From Echinarachnius parma (Eukaryota; Echinodermata; Echinoidea; Clypeasteroida; Echinarachniidae): 64,000 nt of DNA. Positions 11,832-23,000 of the stretch are shown here, piece by piece; the stretch's first letter is position 1; every line of letters begins with the position of its first letter. Below the pieces are notes generated by a model. The model saw only the letters and a program-made list of their open reading frames with translations. It was not told where the DNA came from and made no database searches. Both the position numbers and the translations under genes were made by a program. The stretch spans positions 62,001 through 126,000 of the forward strand of contig JBAMJV010000860.1 in the NCBI GenBank assembly GCA_037951105.1, in the 5' to 3' direction.

Positions 11832-12160
11832 CCCATCAAGGACGAGAGCTACATGTATTTTAAGGCAAAATTGATCATTATATTTCTCTACAAATTAGCA
11901 ACTCCTAATTTGTTTTCTTCTATCTTTTAATGACATAAAAATATGACTTTGCCGCAAAGTTGCCAATTGGAATGCCGAAATCTGTAATCAATAATAAAAA
12001 TCATTAACAAATAACTAAAGCAGGTAGAGTAACAAAATAGGGCTCTAAAAATAGAGAAATCTATGCTCTTTCTCCTTGTATACTTCATATAACTTTGTAA
12101 CTTCTTGCTGAAGTGTAGGACTACCAACCCACAAATATGTGGGACTCCGTCCTTGATGGG
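11832..12160. mobile_element. TTAA-flanked MITE (piggyBac-like)
   Basis: It begins cccatcaaggacg and ends cgtccttgatggg. It is flanked on both sides by TTAA (11828-11831 and 12161-12164). TTAA target duplication and CCC/GGG ends are typical of piggyBac-type elements. The interior is noncoding. Confidence 0.75.
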
Positions 12161-12164
12161 TTAA

Positions 12165-12243
12165 ACCCAGTGACTACCAGAACCGGATGTCCTGTGTACA
12201 AAGTTTATGGGGATTTCAGAAGGGCTGTCTTGAAGGGAACGGG
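12165..12243. mobile_element. ~80-bp TTAA-flanked mini-element
   Basis: It starts acccagtgactacc just after TTAA and ends gaagggaacggg just before TTAA at 12244-12247. Relatives with the same gggaacc / tctatgg.gatttcagaa plan occur at about 14695-14768, 33318-33393 and in the array at 51481. Confidence 0.6.
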
Positions 12244-12449
12244 TTAACCCAAAATGTTCACACATTACTAAGTGGACATGTCAGATCACAACAATACACA
12301 TTTTATCAACCATTCATCACAAAATGTCTGCAAAGTTACTAGATCCCTTTAATATACCACTGTGTGCTGATGAATATTGTCTTTCTCGTGAAGTTCTATC
12401 ATGTTATCCAACTTGTCTGTAATAAACAGAATCATCGACTAATACCCTG

Positions 12450-12898
12450 GACTCAATGAAACCCACAATGATTCTGTCGTACGAAATATACATTTTTCTG
12501 TCGTGGTTTGTACGACATTTCGTACGACATGAGAAGTTGTCGTGGAAGAGGTCACAATGAAATTTAGATGCTTTCACGATAGGAACAGAGAAGGCAGAAC
12601 ATTTTCTGGTTATATCGCAGGTCTATCGTATGACACCAAGCTTTTGGCATTCACAACATGTCATTGGTCGTACGAATGTTGTACGATTGTCATATGATGT
12701 TATCACGACTAAAAACAACAATTTTGTGGACCTGTCGGGGCATAAAATAGGGTAGTCCGAATTTCAAAACGCAACAGATTTTATGCTGTACGACACCCAT
12801 TTATTTGTACGACTGTCGTGCAACTATTGTACAGCATTGCAAAACAAGCAACGAAATCCCCCAAATTGTTGTCATTCCCCCGTCGTGAACCATGGGTC
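12450..12898. repeat. Repeat rich in TCGTACGA-type motifs
   Basis: Motifs gtcgtacga, tacgacat and their complements recur more than ten times, including gtcgtacgaaat near 12477 and ttcgtacgacatg near 12519. It looks like one dispersed element with subterminal repeats (possible transposase-binding sites). Clear ends could not be fixed. Confidence 0.45.
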
Positions 12899-13132
12899 CA
12901 TAGAGTGGTGAAGTGTGACGTCATAGAAAATCTTATTTTTTTGAATTTTCAAATTTGAACTTCATTTTCGGATGGGCATATCTCAGCCTGAGCCAATACT
13001 GTACATATTCAATTGATTTTTTACATTTGGACATGTATATTTGATGCTCTTTCGTAAAATGAAGTTCAAATTGAGAAATTCTAAAAAAATAGATTTTTAT
13101 GACGTCATACATGTAGCTTCTGTACTCTATTG
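12899..13132. mobile_element. MITE with GTGACGTCAT subterminal inverted repeat
   Basis: The left end atagagtg and gacgtcatagaaaatct are mirrored by agatttttatgacgtcat and ctctat on the right. The interior also folds (ttgaacttcatttt against aaaatgaagttcaa). Confidence 0.7.
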
Positions 13133-14519
13133 TGACCAGGGCTTAAATTTGTATAATCATGAATCTATGGGACATAATACATAACAGGTGGAATAAAGGT
13201 TTAATCAGTGCAAAAGTTTGACCAATTGGACAATTTCTAATATACATGTAGTATGAATAGAATTTACTTTGTCGCTCGTAAAAAGTTTGACCAATTGGAC
13301 AATTTCGAAAATATTGAGTTCACCAACTGCCCAGCAAACATCATATGAATCTTGAACTTTGATAACAAAATGAATATCCAGTACGAGTGTGTGTTTGTGT
13401 GTGACTTTGTACAGTTTGTACATTTAATAGTTAATATGTGGTCCTACTTGTTGGCTATGGTGTATTGTTTTGTTCTTTTATACTTACTGCTGATAGTTAT
13501 TATGCATTGTTTCTCGGTCAAGTATAGAATAAATGTATCATTACAGGTCAAAAATTGCAAGACTGAAATGCTTTAAAACCATTTAGTGACAAATGGTTTT
13601 ACAAATCCCAAGAACAGTTGGTGATAAATTATTAGGAGTACAACTGTACTTGCATGACAAACTGTGTTATAATCCATAGAATTTATGTTCTCTTTATTAT
13701 TTTAAGCTTAAAACATTTTTTCAAATCCTAACCCTTTGTCCTTACCCAAGAAAATTTGTAACAAGACCATTGTAACTTGCAGACAAAATTACTCAATGTG
13801 ATATTTATAGAAATCATGTTTTTCTCGTGAACCCATGATGAATTTTAATGGTTGGACATACTATGTGGACAATATTGTGTACTTATTATGTAATAATATG
13901 AAATGTATTAAAACTGTGATGCCTAAATACAATAATGAACTCAAATGAATGTGATATGTAAAAATTAATGTACCATTTATAATAAAAATGCAACTAAAAT
14001 ATGTTTCGTCTTTCTTGCTTATTTCTTTCAATCTTTTGCAGACTAGAAATGTTCACTTTGCATTCAACTTTACTGCAATAAAAGACAATGAGGATAGCAA
14101 TAACAATTTATGTCAATAGAATATCAAATATTTTATTTCTCTTTATAAAAATTAACAATATATTCCTATTTCATCATCCAGAATGGTAAAGATTATTCAA
14201 ATAATGTAGAAATACATGTATTATACAAATCATTTAATAACAACCATTAGAAATAGACCAGCATAAATGTAGTTATCAAAATATATCTTTCTCATATTAG
14301 AAGTAGTTGTGATGTATAAAGCATTCAAGAAAACGGATTAGTCCAGCTAAAAACCAAATCAACATATTGTGAGATGATACTAAAAGACTTCATGACAAAA
14401 TACAGGAAATCGGAAATGAACAAAAGTATTTAAAAACTAAAAACAAAAGATACAATGTATTGAAATTGAAATTAAACATGTTATACAAGAATAATTAAAT
14501 GGTTCTATAATTATGCAAA
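13133..14519. other. AT-rich intergenic DNA
   Basis: Noncoding. The phrase agtttgaccaattggacaattt occurs twice (about 13215 and 13285), a small local duplication. Nothing else is recognised. Confidence 0.5.
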
Positions 14520-14936
14520 TGACTCTGGCAAAAGCCGGCTATTGGCCGAAATCTAAATTTGAGATTTTTAATTCCAGTTCAAAGACTCAAAATTAGCTTT
14601 ATTTGATATGAAATTATGAAAAGTGACAATATTTGGTATAATTATGATTATTCAAATTTTGCTGACTTGTTGCTGAAATTTTAAATTCTTGTAAACCCAT
14701 TGCTTTTGGGAACCGGGTGGGCTATGTACAAAGTCTATGGGAATTTCAGAATCTTGTAGTGAACGGGTATCACAAACAATTCACAATAATTAATAATTGC
14801 TATAGTTGTGATCTCTTAAATTTTTGCCGACTTGTGAAAAATGAATACTATTCACTTTTCACTTTGAAAGCCAATTTCTACCACCAAACATGAGTTGCGA
14901 AAATGAGCCTGCTTTTGCCAGGGTCAGTCACATATT
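14520..14936. mobile_element. MITE with TGACTCTGGCAAAAGC ends
   Basis: The right end gcttttgccagggtca is the inverted partner with one mismatch. An 80-bp mini-element related to 12165-12243 lies inside at about 14695-14768. Confidence 0.65.
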
Positions 14937-15285
14937 AATTCCTATAAACGGTAACATACATTTGTTTAGGTAAAAAGAAAGTTATACAATAAAATGTAGA
15001 CCACAAGGGATACAAAAATACCACAAACAGAGTATGTAGTATTCAGCTTTACACATGTACATCATTTAGTGTTCACTTTACTGAATTCATCATCACCATT
15101 AAACAAGTTGAACCTCGTTACAAAGAGCTCTGATATTTACAAAAACTCTCTTATAACAATTTGAAGGTGACTGAATTTGCTGGTCCGAGCTCTTTATATT
15201 CATTTGTTTATTTCCACTGATATAGCAAGTAATTTTCACCAAACATGGTCTTAAGCTCTACATTGTAACCAGGTTTTATCTGTGC

Positions 15286-15691
15286 TTAAAGGGATCTAGT
15301 AACCTTGTTGACATGTGCAAAAAGTGATTGAAAAGTGGTTGATACAATGTATATTGTTGTTATCTGATGTACACTGTATGTCCACTGGGTGTTGTGTGAA
15401 AATTTGAAGTTAAATGGACATACATTGTAATGTGGCCGTGTAATGAGCAAACATGCATAGTGGTATTCACTTACTCATTGCACTGACTTTGTACACAGTT
15501 ACGACTATCCAGTAGATACTTTAACATCTGAACACTTCAATCGTAAATATCTTTTGAACGAAAGGGAAATTTCAAAAACCGAAACCCGTCCCATGCTTCT
15601 ATTGTTAAAATTAATACAACAAGGTATGAGGGAACCGTTAGAATTCCAATTGGATTTTGAGGATTTGGACAATGTTACTAGATCCCTTTAA
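15286..15691. mobile_element. MITE with TTAAAGGGATC ends
   Basis: The left end ttaaagggatctagtaac and right end gttactagatccctttaa are near-perfect inverted repeats. It has the same ends and internal ttgttgacatgtgcaaaa as the copy at 39529-39860. Confidence 0.8.
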
Positions 15692-16819
15692 GTTACAACA
15701 TGCCGCAGGTTACGACCCATTGCTGAATTTCCAACACCTTCCATATTGGCTCCTAACGATCCTCTTGTTTTTATTTACTGTTCTTTTAATGAAATACTAT
15801 ATTCCTATTAAAATATGACATCACTATAAAACACATAATTAGTGAAAAAATGTAGTTAATTTCTGTCACAATCAATTAAAATTTGCATAGAATCTTTTAT
15901 ATCAAAAGCACAATTAGAAATATAAAGTGTTTGCATAATCAAAGATTCATTAATAAATAGTTGGCGAGTATGATATTTTCACAAGTCACAATCTAGTATG
16001 TATGTACATACAGTGTCACAATAATGAAACAAATTCTGAATGTTTATCATGCCTTGATCCGTAAGATTTGAACAGAAATTTTTGTAAATTTCACAATCAT
16101 ACTTCAATCCAAGTGGTGTAGTATTTTGATAAATGGGTATCCCACTATACCATTTACACTGGAATATTGTTTCTTGATATGGAACTGTTATTTCCTTTAT
16201 TAGTGAGAAAAAAAATTACTGGAAAAAAATAAATTGATTAAACTACAACTCGATCATGTGTTTCTGCAAATAATTCAAACAAACTTGCAACATACATGAT
16301 AAGAATATAAGGTTTAATGGCTGAAACCTGAAAAGAGAAACACTGGTTTTAACAAACTGTTAACCTACAATGTAGTAGCGCAAGACCAGCAAAAAAATAA
16401 GCTTTCTTTGGGTCACCAAATTGCATGTACTGCCAAATTTTACTCTACAAACTGGGCACACAACTGTACAAATTTTACTGTTTTCTTTGTTTGAAGCCAC
16501 AACAAAAATAGAAAAGGCAATTTTGAGCTGTTAGTAAAACAATTTTCCATCAAATATCTTTCACCACAATTTAGTACCAAACCGAAGAATATACATGTAC
16601 ATGTATATCCCACGCACATATTTCACCGCACCTTTCTTTATAAAAATGCACAAATAATGTATCCATAAAAATGCACACAGAATGCAAAAAAACATACAAA
16701 CAGACATTTGACAACAATACACAGATCAAAGCAGTACCTGCCTGTTTGATCAAAAAGTTAACGTGGTAAAAGTAAAAGTATAACTTTGAAAAACTGAGTC
16801 AAAAATATACAAATTCAAA
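15692..16819. other. AT-rich noncoding DNA
   Basis: No exon, RNA gene or repeat with defined ends is visible on either strand in this stretch. Confidence 0.45.
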
Positions 16820-17322
16820 GCACTATTAGTCGTAGTTTAGTTTGACAATCTGAAAACATGAAAAACTGCAACAGATATTAAATGTAATCAAAAGCACTAT
16901 ATGGTGTAGTTTAGTTTGATAATCTGAAAACCTTAACTGCAAAAGTTAAATGTAATCAAAAGCACTACATGTATTTGGTGTAGTTTGGTATGACAATCCG
17001 GAAATGTGTAAAAACTGCAACAGATAAATGTAATCAAAAGCACTGTGTATGAAAATCTGAACACAAAAACTGCAAAAGTTAAATGTAATCAAAAGCGATA
17101 TTTGGTGTAGTTTTTTTTGACAATATGAAATCATTAAAAAAAGCAAAAGTTAAACGTAATCAAAAGCACTAATTGGTGTAGTTTAGTCGTGACAATCTGA
17201 AAACGTGAAAAACTGCAACACATAAATGTAATCTAAAGCACTATTTGGTGTAGTTTGGTATGACAATATAAAAACCTAAACTGCAAAAGTTAGAAGTAAT
17301 CAAAAGCACTATTTGGCATTCA
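16820..17322. repeat. Degenerate tandem repeat, ~85-95 bp unit, about six copies
   Basis: The phrase aatcaaaagcacta followed by tggtgtagttt and tgacaatctgaaaac recurs about every 85-95 bp, with small deletions in some units. It is noncoding. Confidence 0.75.
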
Positions 17323-17653
17323 TCATTTGGTCTTTACTTCCAATGCACTTTTGAATAAATTGCTTCCATTGAAGACATGTAGATTAAGCTGATCACTACT
17401 AACATGTGTATTATACTACAATATAATTTAATTATCCTCAATGGATAAAAGTCAAGTACATCCCCCCCCCAAAAAAAAAATAAATAAATAAATAAAAAAT
17501 AAAACAAATACATGCAGAGTTGATGATATTGAGATACATATACATACCTGTACTTCAAACGAAATAGCAGCATTGTGAAAGTTATGAAAATCATACATGT
17601 AATAGCAGGCCTAAATAAAGTAAGGGTTTTGATAGCAAAATATGAACCTTTCA

Positions 17654-17762
17654 ATTGTTAAATGCGGGAAAACAAACTGACAGTTCCATGTGCACCACTG
17701 AGATTGGACAACAATTCCACAGCCTCTACCCCCGCCCTGAAGGCCATGGGTCTAGTATGTAC
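17654..17762 (-). CDS. Possible terminal exon, minus strand, unknown gene
   Basis: On the minus strand, acceptor gtagccacag is followed by an open frame VHTRPMAFRAGVEAVELL, then SNLSGAHGTVSLFSRI and a stop. Base composition is much less AT-rich than the surroundings. A truncated copy of the acceptor and first codons lies about 190 bp upstream on the same strand (near 17935-17955) and ends in a stop after seven codons. It could be an alternative last exon of the ITPRID gene, the end of another gene, or a relic. I do not recognise the protein. Confidence 0.35.
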
Positions 17763-18130
17763 CTGTGGCTACATGCTTGATCATTTTGTGCTGCTGCTTT
17801 CCATGTGCTGCTGCTTTCCATATGCTGTCCTTGTGCAGATGAATTTGATTACAAGTATCACTATGTAATTCCAAAATTTCAAAAAATGCAAAACATTTTG
17901 TGCATCAGTCATTTATACAATCAATTAGGCCATGGTCCCAGTGTGTACCTGTGGCTACATGCTTGATCAATTTGTGCAGCTGCTTTCCATATGCTGTCCT
18001 TGTGCAGATGAATTTTATCACTATGTAATTTCAAAATTACAAACTGCAAAACATTTTGTGCATCAGTCATTTTATACAGTTTCATGCAGCCATTTACCAC
18101 CAATTCGACAGCAACCACTCTATTGCACAT
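17760..18130. repeat. Tandem partial duplication around the candidate exon
   Basis: The sequence gtacctgtggctacatgcttgatca and following tgctgtccttgtgcagatgaatt occurs twice, about 190 bp apart, together with caaaacattttgtgcatcag. A weaker trace of the exon (gctgtcgaattggtggt, minus strand) is near 18095-18125. Confidence 0.7.
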
Positions 18131-19299
18131 ACCATTAATAGTAAAGATATTATAAAGTTCTGTTGATATATTGATGTTAATATGAACTATATTTTCATCA
18201 GGGCCAGTATTCAATTCAATACTTACAGTACATGTACATGTACAGTAAGAAATGTAGGAAAGTTTACTTTGTTAGCAATTGCTATGCTAGGATATTTACT
18301 TACTATTCACATCATAATAATGTTAAAATGTTCGGTTAATCAATTGAATTTCAATTTTTGCCCAATAATTTGAGTAAAGAGAGTAATGTAGTAAAATTCT
18401 TAATTATTTTGGCTGAAGTATTGAACTGAATACTGACCCTGAGCTTATATTCAAAAGTAAGTTATAAAACATACAGTACCAGAGATTCAATATACTCTTT
18501 CTTTGCCCACTTTGCAACAGCTATTTATATCACTAACACTTCAAGCAGTACATTACAATATGGGCGACAGAATCATTTGTATATCACAATCATATATGCA
18601 TATAAAATCTTAGCAGCATTTGTCTGTGTTACTCAATAATAATTATTTATTTTCAGCAGTCCATTAAAGCAATATCTTAGTTATATCCCTCAACTTTTTT
18701 CTAACAAGGCAATGTTATTAACAAACAGTACCTACACATCAAACCATATTCCTGTTGGCAATGTGCTAAACTGGAAGCCCTTAATATCGCTTTTTACTGT
18801 GCTAGATAAATTCTCGAACACTAGGCACTAATATAAATACATGTAGGACACACTTTAAAATCTGCCTCTGGATACAACAGTAAGGCACTTGAGACTGATA
18901 TTATGTATAGATGTATTTACCCCCCCCCCCCCCCCCAAGTTCCTAATAGTGCCAAGTACATGTACTTTGTTTATTTCAAATTAAAAGCATGGTTAGCATG
19001 TAATTGACATAAGTTGATTATTGGTGTACAGTATATAATATAATGTTTTTTTTCTTCTGTAATTCTGAACTTTTTCGTATTAAAAGAACAAATGCTATTG
19101 CCAGCCAATATGCTTTTATGAACGCGTGGAAGTAATATCATTCATAGTGTTAGTTATTATACAGATAAAAACAATTACATGTAATATGCACATTTTCAAC
19201 TCACTAATGGAGCGTTCCTGTCAAGCTCCATGTAACAGGCACACACATGTCCCACAAATAGTCTACACCATGATGTTTGAGCCTGGAACCTCAAAAATA
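18131..19299. other. AT-rich intergenic DNA, poly-C tract
   Basis: Noncoding as far as I can see. A C homopolymer of about 17 bases lies near 18921-18937. It is likely 3' flank of the minus-strand genes. Confidence 0.45.
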
Positions 19300-19309
19300 G
19301 TCATGTTAG

Positions 19310-19740
19310 TAATTGTGGATGACACCAAGATGTTCTTACCACATTTGCGTAGGTTATAGGCTTCTTTCGGTGGTTCATCACACAAATGTGAATCCAGACT
19401 CGATTCTTGTGTATTCAAAACCTAATATAATACAGCCGTTCAAAATTAGGAACATGACACCCTTGATTCTTGTGCATTCAACACTTTCTAATACACCCAA
19501 AATAGGGAATACGACTCCTAAACTTTTCTCATCATGTAGGGCTTAGGCTGATATTCTCCGCTCGTTCAAGAGTGAAATTAAAAAATTGCCAAGTAAAGCC
19601 ATCTACAATGTGCCATGATGATCCAAGATTTTTTTCTCGACTCTTGGGCTAGGTGATTTTTCCTTTCTCTTTGTGGTTCGTCACACAAACGAGCCAGACC
19701 TGATTCTAGTGGCATTAAACACTTTACAACAGGAATATGA
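19310..19740 (-). pseudogene. Two decayed tandem copies of the ITPRID terminal exon
   Basis: Segments near 19330-19410 and 19625-19725 resemble the terminal exon at 19898-20023. For example, ctcttgggctaggtgattttt is at about 19641 and again 250 bp on at the true exon, followed by cacaaa(c/t)g-gagtccaga-type sequence. Frames are broken. They lie on the 3' side of the exon, as expected if a segment spanning the exon 3' end was tandemly duplicated. Confidence 0.65.
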
Positions 19741-19897
19741 CTCCTTTCAAAACATTCTTGTCATTTATGGCTTAATTACATTTAGGCTGATAATTTGCCC
19801 TCGTACAAAAGCGATGCAAGAATTGCCAAGTAAAGCCATCCACCATGATGCCTTCGATGCTTCAGATGAATCCAAGGTTTTTCTGCCGTCTCTTGGG

Positions 19898-20023
19898 CTA
19901 GGTGATTTTCCCTTCTCTCTGCGGTTCTTCAGACAAAGAGTCATCCAGACTGGATTCCGATGTGCTCAATCCTTTCAACCTGTTCACCAGAGTTCTCAGC
20001 TGCTCTATTTCCAGATCCTTTGC
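19898..20023 (-). CDS. ITPRID2: ITPRID terminal exon
   Basis: Acceptor ttattatctag; 41 codons AKDLEIEQLRTLVNRLKGL, then an acidic Ser-rich tail ending QREGKIT and TAG. It continues the coiled coil of the preceding exon and is phase 0. Confidence 0.8.
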   Translation of the reverse strand, partial: AKDLEIEQLRTLVNRLKGLSTSESSLDDSLSEEPQREGKIT

Positions 20024-23000
20024 CTAGATAATAAAACAAAGGTAGAACATTTACTTTAGTGAGGAAATACAGTTCTGCTATTAAATAATTATAATTACTC
20101 AAAATAAGCCCAACCCTAATCCTACCTAATTTTAAATGAATCAATACTGTAACAATAAAACTTCACAACATTTGTTGCTGAAACTTGATAGGTTGAGCCA
20201 CACAAAATTAATCCCCCCTTTTTAAATAATGAATGGGGAGGGGGGGGGGGGGTAGCCCCATAAATGCCTCTAGGGGCACTTACAAATATATTTATGAATT
20301 GCCACAAACTTTAAATACAGAACAATTTGCAGAATTCTTGTTCAAGATATGCAATTACGAGTAAAAGGATCCACATCAATACAGATTTGTTAAGTTTGAG
20401 CAAATTAAATGACACATGAAATAAAGCAAGTGTTTTACATAAAGCAATTTATAGCAATAATGATTAAAAAAACACATTGTGTACATCTGTGAATTCAAAT
20501 TATAGCATTACACAATTTGGCATGAATTCTGACCAAGACATAACAATTTCTAGATACTTTCTACGCTATTACCGGTAGTTCTCATAAGCAATACATGTAT
20601 GTTATTAAATACAAATCTAATTAAATACAAATCTTGTACAAGGCATGCTCGACAGTGTCCACCATTTTTGACGCCGAGGCCACCATCAGCAAACCTCAAC
20701 TCCCCACTTGTTTTTCTTTTGAGTGGTATTACTTTCGAGTGGCCCAGGGCCAGCGGGCCTGTTCTCAATTCGAGCATTGACCAACTCCAGCATTGTACAC
20801 TGCCTAGGCAAGCAAGAAATTTACAAAGCTCAAAAGGAACTAAATGAGTAGCAATGAAGTGCGAAATGCATACGTACTATAGGAGTAAGAGAACATACAT
20901 ACATGCATGTCATGCATGAATGAATGATTAAATGAGTAAATGAATGAATTGATGATATTTATGTATGGTGATACAAAATTATTATGCACTATTCGCCAAT
21001 CAGGATGATTTTGTATGCATACATAACACCTCTACAATGTTCTTTGAATGACATCCATACATGATGACAAAATGTGAAGGAATTTCCACCAAATCAAAAT
21101 AAATTAGAATACCTGCATCTGAACCTGCAATAATTGTGCCTCCAAATGAAATTCCCTCCTCACACCAGACATGACGGACTCTCTCACCTGAAGGGATAAT
21201 GGAATAACCCAATGTCCCACTATTACAAAATGTGATTTGAACAGCAATTTAAATCATGCACCCCCAATTTAGTACTACATTAACTGCATTAAAGAACAAA
21301 TGAATAACCCAATGTCCCACTATAACAAATGCTTTATTAGAATAGATTTGAACTTTATAATTATTTTATATTCAGGGGGGGGGGGATTAAATTGTTTAGC
21401 TTTGGACAGAAATTTAAATCAATATTTCCCGTTTTCAATAATATGGGGAAATTTGTGCCGCTGAAAATAAAGTATATCGGGCTTTGATCTTATATGAAAT
21501 AATTTCTAAGTACGACAACCAAGAAGATAAAATCAGAGCCAAGATGAGGAATAATCAAGAGGGAGATTAAATACGTAGACAAATTCTACTTTCAAATTGA
21601 AGAAACCACCCTGTTTCTTGAAGATTGCCCTAGAAAACCAACCACCCAACCACCAATGTCATATTACTGTGATCTAACTCTTATATTATGCCAAGAGTTA
21701 AAGTTAAAGTCTTTCCCGTACCAATGTTGGCACATAAGGCGGCGCCTATCTCCGTTTCATTAGCCCTAGGCCACACGTCTACTAAATGTAGCGAAAGTTA
21801 CAGAAGGGGGCCAGTCCTCTGGTAACTCGTGTGATTAACTTTCCCTTCTCCATTCTATAAATGCAGAGTGTCTGGCTAGAAGGCAGAAGGTACCATTTCT
21901 AAAGTCTTTGGTATGACCCGGTCTGGGTTCGAACCCGGGACCTCCCGTGCATGAGGCGGAAACTCTAACCGCTAAGACACCATGCTCGGTCATTATGCCA
22001 AGAAATGAGTGATAAAGATTGCTCTATTTTACGGATTCATTTCCACAGGATTGTCCAGTTGAGGGTATCCAGGGGATAATTGCAAATTCAATCGTATTTC
22101 AATAACAAAATCGATATCAAATAAAAACAAACATATAAACAGTTTCACATATTTACTAGTAAGAGGAAAAGAGCAAGGCAGAAGTTACAGGCATAGTAAG
22201 ATTATTTTTGTATATATTTTTTTTTATTAATTTGGACAAAGTTGACTAAATTCCCTTTAAAAGTTAGCCTGCTAGATCATAGAAAGGAAAATTCAAGAAA
22301 GTTATAACCATGCCATTATTAATATTGTGGTGTTAAAATGGAAATTACAGAAAATAGTACTAAAATGAGTTAAGTAGGAAAGAAATATCTATCTTGCATA
22401 TATTCCAATGGCAAACTAAAATGTTTTTAGTATTTAAACTAGAAATTTAGTATGAGTCTATTTTTTTTTATTGAAGTCAGGTTTGACTGTACTAGGCACA
22501 GGGGCTGAAATTCACAAAGGAGGTTAATGTCAACCATGGTTTAAACCATGTTCTACATCTATGGAGTGTCATTTGTAAAGTGATTGGGAAAGATTGTGCA
22601 CTTCTTACTACCTGTAGTTAACAATGATGAAGCTTCACATTTGCTACAAGACATCAAATCAATTTGTATGTTCTCTCAGATTGTGAATTGTATTTGGTGC
22701 TGCTGCTGGTTGGCAAGAACTAAATGGCTGTATCATTTGAAATAAGCAAATGTGATTTTCATTTTTTACTTGCTAACAAGCGGCCCTTCATAGTTTTACA
22801 CCATGGTTTAACCAAGGCTTACATAAACCTCCTTTGTGAAACCTGGGCCCACATTCATAAAAGCCTGTAGCGTAGTTCCTTGCAAAGTCTATTTTGCATG
22901 AGGTGGCTAAGAATTCAACACAAGATCATTTAGTTGCTAACTAGGGTTGACTTAGTGGGTACCTAAAGGCTTACCAAGCTAACCCTAGTTGGGGACTAGG

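Larger units (their letters stand above)
11736..12352. mobile_element. MITE with TTAAAGGGATC ends, carrying nested elements
   Basis: The left end ttaaagggatttagtaac and right end gttactagatccctttaa are inverted repeats. Related copies at 15286-15691 and 39529-39860 are 330-405 bp long. This copy is longer because the elements at 11832-12160 and 12165-12243 lie inside it. Confidence 0.75.
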
